DNA of 16,298 nt from an uncultured Massilia sp. (GCA_946481275.1 CAMLMV010000081.1:1-16298), one strand, 5' to 3'. Positions 1-8,754 are shown, counted from the stretch's first letter. Notes: generated by a model from the letters alone, not told the origin. Numbers and translations are program-made.

Positions 1-569
1 ATGGCTTCCGGGAAGATCATGTCGGCGCCCGCCTCCACGCACGCCACCGCGCGCTCCACGGCCTTGTCGAGACCCTCGACGGCCAGCGCGTCCGTGCGCG
101 CCATGATGACGAAGTCGTCGTCCGTGCGCGCATCGACGGCGGCCTTCACGCGGTCGACCATCTCGCCCTGGGTGACGATTTCCTTGCCCGGACGGTGGCC
201 GCAGCGCTTGGCGCCGACCTGGTCCTCGATGTGGCAGGCGCCCGCGCCGGCCTTGATCAGCGAGCGCACGGTCCGCGCGACGTTGAAGGCGGACGCGCCG
301 AAGCCCGTGTCGATGTCGACGAGCAGCGGCAGGTCGCACACGTCCGTGATGCGGCGCACGTCGATCAGCACGTCTTCGAGACCGGAGATGCCGAGGTCCG
401 GCAGGCCCAGCGACCCGGCCGCGACGCCGCCGCCCGACAGGTAGATCGCGCGATAGCCGGCCCGCTTGGCGAGCAGCGCGTGGTTGGCGTTGATGGCGCC
501 GATGACCTGCAACGGATGTTCTTCCTGGACGGCCTGGCGGAATTTGGCGCCGGCGGATTGTTGGCTCAT
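1..569 (-). CDS. prpB: 2-methylisocitrate lyase PrpB (partial, C-terminus beyond left edge)
   Basis: PrpB splits 2-methylisocitrate into pyruvate and succinate, the last step of the methylcitrate cycle for propionate breakdown in the cytoplasm. The first 189 residues are present; the family is about 290-300 residues long, so the C-terminal third lies outside the window. Visible landmarks are SGGG at residues 45-48, the metal-binding DIDTGFG at 85-91 and the catalytic loop KRCGH at 121-125 with Cys123, typical of the isocitrate lyase/PEP mutase superfamily and of PrpB in particular. The ATG at 567-569 is chosen because GGAAAGG/AGGA lies a few bases upstream and the protein starts in the usual place ([13 protein letters not shown]). 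A sigma-54 promoter and a PrpR-type operator lie upstream. The rest of a prp operon (prpC and others) would be expected to the left, but this cannot be seen. Confidence 0.96.
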   Translation of the reverse strand, partial: MSQQSAGAKFRQAVQEEHPLQVIGAINANHALLAKRAGYRAIYLSGGGVAAGSLGLPDLGISGLEDVLIDVRRITDVCDLPLLVDIDTGFGASAFNVARTVRSLIKAGAGACHIEDQVGAKRCGHRPGKEIVTQGEMVDRVKAAVDARTDDDFVIMARTDALAVEGLDKAVERAVACVEAGADMIFPEA

Positions 570-614
570 GTCCTACCCTTTCCTGATGCGTTCTGTGATG
601 GTGGCACATGGGTT

Positions 615-630
615 TGCAAGGTCCGTGCCA
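615..630 (-). promoter_or_regulatory. Sigma-54 (-24/-12) promoter of prpB
   Basis: Read on the minus strand the bases are TGGCACGGACCTTGCA, matching the sigma-54 consensus TGGCACG-N4-TTGCW at nearly every defined position, with the invariant GG and GC separated by exactly 10 bases. Transcription would start near 604, leaving about 35 bases of leader before the prpB ATG. A sigma-54 promoter fits control by PrpR, whose gene with its GAFTGA motif is in this window. Confidence 0.85.
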
Positions 631-693
631 GTCACCCGGCACCGCAGACAGCCCGGATATTCAAGGACTTGGGTGATTTGCCCGGCCATGGCA

Positions 694-720
694 TGTTTCA
701 TCGCGTTTCAAAATGAAACA
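694..720. promoter_or_regulatory. Candidate PrpR operator (upstream activating site of prpB)
   Basis: A perfect inverted repeat GTTTCA-AAA-TGAAAC (705-710 and 714-719) is accompanied by a third half-site GTTTCA at 695-700, one helical turn away. It lies about 80 bp upstream of the -24/-12 promoter, a normal distance for an enhancer-binding activator. The same arrangement recurs at 4073-4099 beside prpR. Assignment to PrpR is inferred from this pairing and from the neighbouring regulator gene. Confidence 0.7.
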
Positions 721-723
721 CCG

Positions 724-752
724 TTGACACATGAAAGGAAACTGAACAGACT
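724..752 (+). promoter_or_regulatory. Possible sigma-70 promoter of the broken hydrolase gene
   Basis: A perfect TTGACA (724-729) is followed after 17 bases by CAGACT (747-752), a poor -10 box with three matches. Transcription would start near 759. The -35 box lies directly beside the PrpR operator, so PrpR binding might affect it. The case rests almost wholly on the -35 box. Confidence 0.3.
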
Positions 753-785
753 GCGCGCACGCTACCCACAACGACGGAGACCACG

Positions 786-1904
786 ATGTTCGAACGCTCA
801 TCCAGGCTGTGCGCCGCGCTGCTGGCCGGCCTGTCCATCACCACGCTCGCGCATGCCGCCGGCCCGGACAGCCGCGCGGAAGCCGTAAAAATCATCGCCG
901 ACATGCGCCGCATCGTCACGCCGCAAGGCATCGAACAGACGCGGGCCGTGCGCATCGGCGGAATCGACCAGTGGATCAGCGTGCGCGGCACGGACCGGCG
1001 CAATCCCTTGCTGCTGTTCCTGCACGGCGGCCCCGGTTACGTCGCGATGCCGACGAGCTGGTATTTCCAGCGCGGCTGGGAAGAATATTTCACGGTCGTG
1101 CAATGGGACCAGCGCGGCGCCGGCAAGACGTATGCCGCCAACGATCCCGCGAAGGTCGCGCCCACGATGACGCGCGCGCGCATGCTGGACGACGCCGAGG
1201 AGATGGTCGCGTTCCTGCGCAAGGAATTCGGCAAGGACCGCATCTTCGTGCTCGGCCACTCGTGAGGTTCATCGCTGGGCATCCAGCTCGCGCAGCGCCA
1301 TCCGGACTGGCTGCACGCGTACGTCGGCATCGGCCAGGTGACGGATGCGATGGAGAGCGAACGGCGCGGCTGGCAATACACGATGGAGGCGGCGCGCAAG
1401 GAGGGCAACGAGGACGCCATTCGCGACCTGGAATCCATCGCGCCCTACGCCGCGCCGGGCAGGCCGCTCGTGCTGAAGGACCTGTACCTGCAGCGCAAAT
1501 GGCTCGCGCGCTATGGCGGGGCCGTGTACGGCCGGACCGGGTTCGATGCGGAATCCGCAGCCGCGAAGCTGGCGCCGGAATACACGGATGCCGACCTGAA
1601 GACCATGTGGGAGGGCACGGAATTCTCATCGAGCCGCATGCTGACGGACGTGCTCACGCAGGATTTCAGCGTCTACACGACCTTCCGCTGCCCCATCGTC
1701 ATCTTCAACGGCCGCCACGACTACAACGTGTCGGCGTCGGCCACGGCGGAATGGTTTGCCAAAGTGAAGGCGCCTTCGAAACAGCTCGTGTGGTTCGAGG
1801 ATGCCGCGCACGAGATCTTCAACGAGGAGCCGGGCAAGACGCTCGTGTCGCTCGTGAAGTATGCGCGGCCGTTCGCCGAGAAGGCCGGCGACGTGGCGCC
1901 ATAA
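786..1904 (+). pseudogene. Exported alpha/beta hydrolase (proline iminopeptidase-like) interrupted by an in-frame TGA
   Basis: Without the TGA at 1263-1265 the frame would be open from 786 to 1904 and encode about 372 residues. It begins with a likely signal peptide (MFERSSRLCAALLAGLSITTLAHAA) after a CGGAGA ribosome site. HGGPG at about residue 80 is the oxyanion-hole motif of the proline iminopeptidase (S33) branch. The nucleophile elbow reads G-H-S-stop-G-S, where family members have G-H-S-W-G-S or a similar residue, so a TGG-to-TGA change is the simple explanation. Residue 159, the catalytic serine, is the last residue before the stop. The frame resumes without an indel and keeps the probable acid (NGRHDYN) and histidine (EDAAHEIF). 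The cause may be a recent nonsense mutation or a base error in the assembly. The substrate is unknown. The gene shares a terminator region with convergent actP. Confidence 0.85.
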
Positions 1905-1937
1905 AAGAAAAAACCCGCACGCGGGTGCGTGCGGGTT
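1905..1937 (-). terminator. Rho-independent terminator of actP, shared with the convergent hydrolase gene
   Basis: A perfect 11-bp stem, AACCCGCACGC (1912-1922) pairing with GCGTGCGGGTT (1927-1937), closes a 4-base loop. On the minus strand it is followed by a T-rich run (complement of the A-rich 1905-1913), so it is a strong terminator for actP, 30 bases past its stop. In the plus direction the hairpin is present but the U-tract is poor. Confidence 0.9.
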
Positions 1938-1967
1938 CGTTGGATCAAGCTGCGATCAGTGTGCCGC

Positions 1968-3635
1968 TCAGTGTGCGGACGCTGCGGCAGCGCCGATACC
2001 GGTCTCCGAACGCACTTCCTGTGCTTCGTAGCCGGCCTTGTCGATGGCGGCACGCGGGCTCTTGTCGGTGACCGAGAACAGCCACACGCCGACGAAGCCG
2101 ACGGTCATCGAGAACAGCGCCGGCGACGTGTACGGGAAGATCTCGTGCGCATTGTGGAACACGTCGACCCACACGGATTTCGACAGCAGCGTCAGGATGA
2201 CGGCGGTGGCCAGGCCCAGGAAGCCGCCCACGGTCGCGCCGCGGGTGGTGCACTTGCTCCACAGGACGGACATGAACAGCACCGGGAAGTTGGCCGAAGC
2301 CGCGATCGCGAAGGCCAGCGAGACCATGAAGGCCACGTTGATCGTCTCGAACACATAGCCCAGGAAGACGGCGACGATGCCCAGGCAGATCGTGGTGATC
2401 TTCGACACGCGCAGTTCGCTGCCCGGCGCCGGCTGGCCCTTCTTGATGACGGTGGCGTACAGGTCGTGCGACACGGCCGAGGCGCCGGACAGCGTCAGGC
2501 CGGCCACGACGGCCAGGATGGTTGCGAATGCCACGGCCGAGATGAAGCCGAGGAAGACGTCGCCGCCGACGGCGCTCGCCAGGTGCACGGCCGCCATGTT
2601 GTTACCGCCCAGCAGTTTGCCGGCAGCGTCCTTGAACCCCGGGTTCGTACCGACCAGCACGATTGCGCCGAAGCCGATGATGAAGGTCAGGATGTAGAAG
2701 TAGCCGATCCAGGTGGTTGCCCACAGCACCGACTTGCGCGCTTCCTTGGCGCTCGGGACGGTGAAGAAACGCATCAGGATGTGCGGCAGGCCGGCGGTAC
2801 CGAACATCAGCGCCATGCCGAACGAGATGCCGGAGATCGGATCCTTGATGAAGCCGCCCGGGCCCATGATCGCGTCTTTCTTGCTGTGCACTTCGACGGC
2901 CTTGGCGAACAGCGCTTCCGGGCTGAAGTTGTACATGGCCAGCACGGAGAACGCCATGAACGAGGCGCCTGCCAGCAGCATGACGGCCTTGATGATCTGC
3001 ACCCAGGTCGTCGCGGTCATGCCGCCGAACAGCACGTAGACCATCATCAGCACGCCGACGAGCACGACGGCGATGCCGTAGTCCAGGCCGAACAGCAGCT
3101 TGATCAGCTGGCCGGCGCCGACCATCTGCGCGATCAGGTAGAACAGCACGGTGACGAGCGTGCCCGAGGCGGCGAACATGCGCACCGGCTTCTGGGCGAA
3201 GCGGTAGGCGGCCACGTCGGCGAACGTGAAGCGGCCCAGGTTGCGCAGGCGCTCGGCCATCAGGAACGTGATGACGGGCCAGCCGACGAGGAAGCCGATC
3301 GCATAGATCAGGCCGTCGAAGCCGTTTGCGAACACGGCGGCGGAAATGCCGAGGAACGACGCGGCCGACATGTAGTCGCCGGCGATGGCGAGACCGTTCT
3401 GGAAGCCGGTGATGCCACCGCCGGCCGTGTAGAAGTCGGAGGCGGAACGGGTGCGGCCGGCGGCCCACTTGGTAATGAACAGGGTCAGGATCACGAACAC
3501 GGCGAACATCGTGATCGCGGTCCAGTTGGTGGCCTGTTTCTGGGCCTGGCCCAGGTCGGGCGCGGCGATGACGGCGCCGGCGGCGGCCAGCAGCGCCGCG
3601 GCGGCGGCACTCTTCATGAGGGTCGTGTTCTTCAT
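1968..3635 (-). CDS. actP: Cation/acetate symporter ActP (sodium:solute symporter family)
   Basis: An inner-membrane sodium:solute symporter of 555 residues; Escherichia coli ActP, an acetate and glycolate permease, is about 549. The match to E. coli ActP is extensive by eye: a cleavable-looking N-terminal hydrophobic leader, then TNW, the block [20 protein letters not shown] near residues 66-85, [21 protein letters not shown] and the long hydrophobic segments of a 13-helix transporter. The ATG at 3633-3635 overlaps the TGA of the upstream DUF485 gene (ATGA), so the two are translationally coupled, as in yjcH-actP elsewhere. Its place between prpR and prpB, with a PrpR-type operator upstream of its operon, suggests that propionate is a substrate here. 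That substrate assignment is inference; the family assignment is firm. Confidence 0.95.
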   Translation of the reverse strand: MKNTTLMKSAAAAALLAAAGAVIAAPDLGQAQKQATNWTAITMFAVFVILTLFITKWAAGRTRSASDFYTAGGGITGFQNGLAIAGDYMSAASFLGISAAVFANGFDGLIYAIGFLVGWPVITFLMAERLRNLGRFTFADVAAYRFAQKPVRMFAASGTLVTVLFYLIAQMVGAGQLIKLLFGLDYGIAVVLVGVLMMVYVLFGGMTATTWVQIIKAVMLLAGASFMAFSVLAMYNFSPEALFAKAVEVHSKKDAIMGPGGFIKDPISGISFGMALMFGTAGLPHILMRFFTVPSAKEARKSVLWATTWIGYFYILTFIIGFGAIVLVGTNPGFKDAAGKLLGGNNMAAVHLASAVGGDVFLGFISAVAFATILAVVAGLTLSGASAVSHDLYATVIKKGQPAPGSELRVSKITTICLGIVAVFLGYVFETINVAFMVSLAFAIAASANFPVLFMSVLWSKCTTRGATVGGFLGLATAVILTLLSKSVWVDVFHNAHEIFPYTSPALFSMTVGFVGVWLFSVTDKSPRAAIDKAGYEAQEVRSETGIGAAAASAH

Positions 3636-3961
3636 GCGCGCACCTTTTCCTTGCCGGAGGCGGCGTTACGCTGGATGGCGTCCGTCAGCGCGTCGAATTC
3701 GCTGTTGGCGCGGCGCACATAGATGCCGGTGACCGCGATGGTGAACAGGATCACGAACAGACCCAGTGGCACGCCCCACGACATGACGCCGGCGCCGATC
3801 TTGGACGCCATGAACTGCTTGTCGAAGGCGTTGAGCAGCGTGAAACCGTAATACACGATCATCACGGCCCAGGTCAGCAACCAGCCGTAGCTGGAGCGCG
3901 ATTTGACGAGCTTTTGGTAATTCGGGTCTGCTTTGACCCGCTGGACGATGTCATCTTCCAC
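3632..3961 (-). CDS. yjcH: DUF485 small membrane protein YjcH
   Basis: A 109-residue protein with two transmembrane segments (around [17 protein letters not shown] and [19 protein letters not shown]) and the N-terminal pattern of the DUF485 family ([20 protein letters not shown]). DUF485 proteins are the usual upstream partners of ActP-type symporters; their own role is poorly defined. The GTG at 3959-3961 is preferred because GGAGA precedes it at good spacing. A TTG four codons upstream (3971-3973) would extend the protein slightly but has no properly spaced ribosome site. The gene overlaps actP by 4 bp. Confidence 0.9.
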   Translation of the reverse strand: MEDDIVQRVKADPNYQKLVKSRSSYGWLLTWAVMIVYYGFTLLNAFDKQFMASKIGAGVMSWGVPLGLFVILFTIAVTGIYVRRANSEFDALTDAIQRNAASGKEKVRA

Positions 3962-4003
3962 TTTTGTCTCCAATCTTCTAGTAATGCGCCGCTCAGGTTG
4001 ACG

Positions 4004-4019
4004 GGCTGGTATCGATCCT
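4004..4019 (-). promoter_or_regulatory. Weak sigma-54-like promoter candidate for yjcH-actP
   Basis: On the minus strand AGGATCGATACCAGCC keeps the invariant GG and GC with 10 bases between them, but matches only about half of the other consensus positions. It lies between the operator at 4073-4099 and yjcH, at an activator-like distance. No clear sigma-70 promoter was found for yjcH in the same stretch. Confidence 0.25.
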
Positions 4020-4072
4020 AAGTGGGCCGCCTTACCCGATTCTTACGGCTCGCGGAAATGTTTGCGGTCTCA

Positions 4073-4099
4073 TGTTTCATGGTGAAACCAAGTTGAAAC
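4073..4099. promoter_or_regulatory. Second PrpR-type operator in the yjcH-prpR divergent region
   Basis: GTTTCA-TGG-TGAAAC (4074-4079 and 4083-4088) is a perfect inverted repeat with the same 3-base spacer as the site upstream of prpB. A third half-site TGAAAC at 4094-4099 stands 11 bp away. It could serve yjcH-actP activation and prpR autoregulation at once. Confidence 0.7.
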
Positions 4100-4123
4100 A
4101 CAAGTTGCACGTTGCGGTACACT
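4093..4123 (+). promoter_or_regulatory. Possible prpR promoter overlapping the operator
   Basis: TTGAAA (4093-4098) and TACACT (4118-4123) are separated by 19 bases. Transcription would begin close to the prpR ATG at 4130, giving a leaderless or nearly leaderless message, in line with the absence of a Shine-Dalgarno sequence. The -35 box coincides with the outer operator half-site, so bound PrpR would probably repress its own gene. The spacing is longer than ideal, so this is tentative. Confidence 0.3.
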
Positions 4124-4129
4124 TGCAAC

Positions 4130-5743
<1,614 letters not shown>

Positions 5744-5996
5744 GCGCGCCCGATGCGCTAGTGCGCCGAGCCCGCATTTATCACGAGCTCAACAGTTTTT
5801 CCAGCCGCACGATTAGTTTGTTTGAACAATGTCAAACGTATATACAACAGTGTTAAATTTTGTTTGATTGTTCGCATGATTTCTACGAGCATGGTTGCCG
5901 GGCTTTTGTTACATCCGTAGCAAGTTCCGGATGTGGCGGCGGCCTGTCACAACAAACGCTGCACAACAGCAATAACGAAGCCTACGGAGAAATCAC
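5744..5996 (+). promoter_or_regulatory. AT-richer leader and promoter region of the protease pair
   Basis: This gap has no gene and is visibly richer in A/T than its surroundings. It holds a perfect inverted repeat GTTTGA-N6-TCAAAC (5820-5825 and 5832-5837) and another GTTTGA at 5862-5867. A plausible sigma-70 promoter is TTGTTT (5818-5823), 17 bases, TATACA (5841-5846); the operator-like repeat lies on it, so regulated expression is likely. The resulting leader of about 140 bases can form a hairpin, ACATCCG (5911-5917) with CGGATGT (5928-5934). ACGGAG before 5997 is the ribosome site. No clear terminator for prpR is visible. Confidence 0.4.
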
Positions 5997-7118
5997 ATGA
6001 GCAGGAATTTGTTAAAGATGGCTGTCGGCGCCGCCGTGCTGGCCATGTCCATGTCCACCCAAGCCGCCAGCAACAACGGCATCGTCGTCTCGGTCGCGCC
6101 CGAGAAGGCATCGATGGGCAAGAGCGATGACGTGGTCGTGAAGGTCACCTTCACCAACACCTCGGGCAGCCCGCAATACGTGCTGAAGTCGCGCACACCG
6201 TTCGAAGGCGTCGGCGCGCCGCTGTTCGAAGTCACGCGCGACGGCCAGCCGGTGCGCTACGTGGGCAAGATCGTCAAGCGCGCCGCGCCGACCGCCGCCG
6301 ACTATTACCTGCTCAAGCCCGGCGCCTCCTACACCGCCAGGGTGGAGCTGTCCGCCCTGTACGACATGGCTACCACGGGCGACTACGCGGTGCGCTACCA
6401 CGCCGCTTCGCCGCAGCTGTTCGCCGGCGGCGGCCTGGTCGCCAACGTGACCGCGATGAGTGCAGGCGCCCAGGACAGCGGCAAGCATGGCGGCGAGCTG
6501 CAGTCGGACACCGCCTCGATGTGGATCGACGGCCCCCGTCCGCGCGGCTCGCGCGAAGAGACCAGGTCGCTGGCCGAGATGCAGGCCGCCGCCGGCATGG
6601 TGACGGCGGCCGGCCTGTCCACCACCAGCTGCTCGTCCTCGCAGCAAAGCACCATCGCCTCGGCGCTGAGCGCGGCCCAGACCTACGCCAACAACGCCGA
6701 CGCCTACATGGCCAGGACCACGATGGGCTCGCGCTACACCAAGTGGTTCGGCACGGTGAACAGCACCCGCGTGTCGACCGTCCGCTCGCACTTCGCGAAC
6801 ATCAAGAGCACGCTGGCGACCAAGCCGATCAACGTGAACTGCGGCTGCACCGACACTTCCTACGCCTACGTGTATCCGAACCAGCCTTACACGATCTACG
6901 TGTGCAAGGCCTTCTGGAGCGCGCCGTTGACCGGTACCGACTCCAAGGCCGGTACCCTGATCCATGAAACCAGCCACTTCACCGTGGTGGCCGGCACCGA
7001 CGACTGGGCCTACGGCCAGTCCGCCGCGGCCAGCCTGGCGATCAGCAATCCGTCGCAGGCGATCGACAACGCCGACTCGCACGAATACTTCAGCGAGAAC
7101 AATCCGGCGCTGAATTAA
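5997..7118 (+). CDS. Secreted M35 metalloendopeptidase, peptidyl-Lys (deuterolysin) type, copy 1
   Basis: A 373-residue exported pre-pro-protease. Residues 1-24 form a signal peptide ending STQAA. Residues 28-178 form a beta-rich pro-domain (VVSVAPEK, KVTFTNTSGSPQYVLKSRTP, KIVKRAAPTAADY). The catalytic part starts near residue 208. It carries HETSH (323-327), the zinc-binding and general-base motif, and GTDD (333-336) whose Asp336 lies nine residues after His327 as the third ligand of aspzincins. Cys212, 282, 284 and 303 follow the spacing of the two disulfides I recall from fungal peptidyl-Lys metalloendopeptidase, and the end NADSHEYFSENNPAL is also typical. Cleavage N-terminal to lysine is therefore the likely specificity, not proven. 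Compared with copy 2 it has about 21 extra residues between pro-domain strands (around 135-160). Copy 2 follows after 20 bases, probably in the same transcript. Confidence 0.92.
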   Translation: MSRNLLKMAVGAAVLAMSMSTQAASNNGIVVSVAPEKASMGKSDDVVVKVTFTNTSGSPQYVLKSRTPFEGVGAPLFEVTRDGQPVRYVGKIVKRAAPTAADYYLLKPGASYTARVELSALYDMATTGDYAVRYHAASPQLFAGGGLVANVTAMSAGAQDSGKHGGELQSDTASMWIDGPRPRGSREETRSLAEMQAAAGMVTAAGLSTTSCSSSQQSTIASALSAAQTYANNADAYMARTTMGSRYTKWFGTVNSTRVSTVRSHFANIKSTLATKPINVNCGCTDTSYAYVYPNQPYTIYVCKAFWSAPLTGTDSKAGTLIHETSHFTVVAGTDDWAYGQSAAASLAISNPSQAIDNADSHEYFSENNPALN

Positions 7119-7138
7119 GGCCACCATTGGAGAATACG

Positions 7139-8218
7139 ATGAGAAAAGATCTGCTGAAACTCGCCGCAGGCGCCGCCGCGCTGGCCGTATCGCTGTCTGC
7201 CCTGTCCGCCCACGCCGCACCCGGCAACGGCAATGGCGTGGTCGTCTCGGTCGCACCGGAAAAGACCTCGTTGGGCAAGAGCGACGACGTGGTGGTCAAG
7301 GTCACCTTCACCAATACCTCGGGCAGCCCGCAGTACGTGCTGAAGTCGCGCACGCCTTTCGAGGAGATCGAGGCGCCGCTGTTCGAGATCACCCGCGACG
7401 GCCAGCCGGTACGCTACCTGGGTGCGATCGCCAAACGCGGCGCGCCCACCGCCGCCGACTACTTCGTGCTCAAGCCCGGCGCGTCCTACACGGCAAAGGT
7501 CGAGCTGTCGGCGCTGTACGACATGGCCACTACCGGCGACTATGCGATCCGCTACCGGATCGGCAACGGCAGTGGCAAGGCCGGCGACGAGCTGAAGTCC
7601 GAGGCCGCCAGCGTCTGGATCGACGGCGTCCGTCCGCGCGGCTCGAACGAGGAGACCAGGTCGCTGGCCGAGATGCAGGCCCAGGCCGGCATGGTGACGA
7701 CGGCGGGCGGCGCCCTCTCCTTCAACAAGTGCACGGCCTCGCAGCAAGCCGACATCACCAACGCCGTATCAAGCGCGCTGGCCATGGCGACCGACGGCGA
7801 CGCCTACATGGCCAAGGGCACGATGGGTACGCGCTACACCAAGTGGTTCGGCGCCGTCGACAACGCCCGCGTGGCGACCGTCAAGTCCCACTTCGCGGCG
7901 ATCAAGGACGCCTTCGCCACCAAGCCGATCACGGTCGATTGCGGCTGCAAGAAGACCTACTACGCCTATGTGTATCCGACCCAGCCCTACACCATCCACG
8001 TGTGCAAGGCCTTCTGGAGCGCGCCGATGACCGGCACCGATTCGAAAGGCGGCACCCTGGTGCACGAGATGAGCCACTTCAACGTGGTGGCAGGCACCGA
8101 CGACTGGGTGTACGGCCAGTCGGGCGCGGCCAGCCTGGCGGTCAGCAATCCGTCGCAGGCGATCGACAACGCCGACTCGCACGAGTACTTCGGCGAGAAT
8201 ACGCCGGCGCTTCAATAA
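7139..8218 (+). CDS. Secreted M35 metalloendopeptidase, peptidyl-Lys (deuterolysin) type, copy 2
   Basis: A 359-residue paralogue of the preceding gene. The ATG at 7139 is preferred to an upstream TTG at 7127 because GGAGA lies just before it and a signal peptide follows (LAAGAAALAVSLSALSAHAA). The pro-domain is nearly the same as in copy 1 but lacks its 21-residue insertion. The catalytic domain has HEMSH (309-313), GTDD with Asp322, and cysteines 198, 268, 270 and 289 in matching places. Lys197 stands directly before the first cysteine, so a Lys-specific protease could trim itself there; copy 1 has no lysine at that spot. The two catalytic domains remain very similar at DNA level, especially at their 3' ends, which suggests recent tandem duplication or gene conversion. 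The gene converges on a small gene resembling its own pro-domain. Confidence 0.92.
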   Translation: MRKDLLKLAAGAAALAVSLSALSAHAAPGNGNGVVVSVAPEKTSLGKSDDVVVKVTFTNTSGSPQYVLKSRTPFEEIEAPLFEITRDGQPVRYLGAIAKRGAPTAADYFVLKPGASYTAKVELSALYDMATTGDYAIRYRIGNGSGKAGDELKSEAASVWIDGVRPRGSNEETRSLAEMQAQAGMVTTAGGALSFNKCTASQQADITNAVSSALAMATDGDAYMAKGTMGTRYTKWFGAVDNARVATVKSHFAAIKDAFATKPITVDCGCKKTYYAYVYPTQPYTIHVCKAFWSAPMTGTDSKGGTLVHEMSHFNVVAGTDDWVYGQSGAASLAVSNPSQAIDNADSHEYFGENTPALQ

Positions 8219-8226
8219 GCCCGCAA

Positions 8227-8265
8227 GCGTGGACATTTGCGGCCGGTGGCCTCGAATGTCCACGT
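8227..8265. terminator. Hairpin between the protease gene and the convergent pro-domain-like gene
   Basis: CGTGGACATT (8228-8237) pairs with AATGTCCACG (8255-8264), a 10-bp stem, and GGCC-GGT-GGCC can form a second stem inside it. It starts 9 bases after the protease stop and ends one base before the stop codon of the opposite gene. It has no U-tract in either direction, so it may be a weak bidirectional terminator or an RNA-stabilising 3' structure. Confidence 0.5.
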
Positions 8266-8754
8266 TCAGCGTCCCGTATGACTGAACGTCACCGGCCCGG
8301 TCGACAGTTCGGCCGCGGATTCCAGCTGGCGCACGTCCGCGAGCACCGCCCCCTGGTAGCGGATCACATAGGTGTGCGTGCCCGGCTCGAAGGCATAGGC
8401 CCGCGTGATGTCGATGGTGTGCGTCCGGGCCGAGTGCGGCGGCAGCTCGACGTAGTCGTCCAGCGTCAGGGCCGCGCGCTTGACCATGCGGCCCGTGTAG
8501 GGCAACTCGGCGCCGCCCGGATGCCGGCGCAGATCAAACACGCGCCGCGACAGTTCGGAATCGGCGGCGATCTCGCACGGCAGGCCGATCCGGTGCCCGC
8601 CGCGGTTTTCGATCTTGATCGTCACCAGCACCTTGTCATGCCTGGCGTCGACGCTCAGGCTCGCATGCACGTTCATCAATCGTTCTCCATCGGCGCCCGC
8701 AGCCGCGGCCGTCACGGCCCACAGCGCGGCGCCCAGCATCGTTCGTCGTCGCAT
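8266..8754 (-). CDS. Small exported protein resembling the M35 protease pro-domain
   Basis: A 162-residue protein starting at ATG 8752-8754, with AGGAG six bases upstream. The N-terminus (MRRRTMLGAALWAVTAAAAGADG) is a likely export signal, with consecutive arginines but no full twin-arginine motif. The remainder reads as a beta-sandwich. Residues 72-91 and following (VFDLRR..., YTGRMVKRAALTLDDYVELPP, then HTYVIRY) line up with LFEVTRD, YVGKIVKRAAPTAADYYLLKP and DYAVRY in the pro-domains of the two neighbouring proteases. There is no HExxH and no sign of a lost catalytic domain. It could be a free inhibitor, a folding helper acting in trans, or a leftover of a third duplicated protease. I do not recognise it as a named family. 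The function is inferred only from this resemblance and from its position. Confidence 0.82.
   Translation of the reverse strand: MRRRTMLGAALWAVTAAAAGADGERLMNVHASLSVDARHDKVLVTIKIENRGGHRIGLPCEIAADSELSRRVFDLRRHPGGAELPYTGRMVKRAALTLDDYVELPPHSARTHTIDITRAYAFEPGTHTYVIRYQGAVLADVRQLESAAELSTGPVTFSHTGR

Noticed and set aside
602..617. Plus-strand sigma-54 promoter TGGCAC...TTTGC
   Set aside because: The distance between the GG and GC elements is 11 instead of 10 bases, which normally abolishes function; the minus-strand element is correct.
1263..1265. TGA read as selenocysteine in the hydrolase
   Set aside because: The position is normally tryptophan or another ordinary residue in this family, no SECIS-like hairpin was recognised just downstream, and a TGG-to-TGA change explains it simply.
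1929..3722. Very long open frame (597 codons) opposite actP and yjcH
   Set aside because: It is a by-product of strong third-position GC in actP. The translation is rich in His, Asp, Gln and Arg without any domain, while the opposite strand matches ActP throughout.
5744..5775. Terminator after prpR (GCGC-TAGT-GCGC)
   Set aside because: The stem has only four base pairs and no T-run follows.
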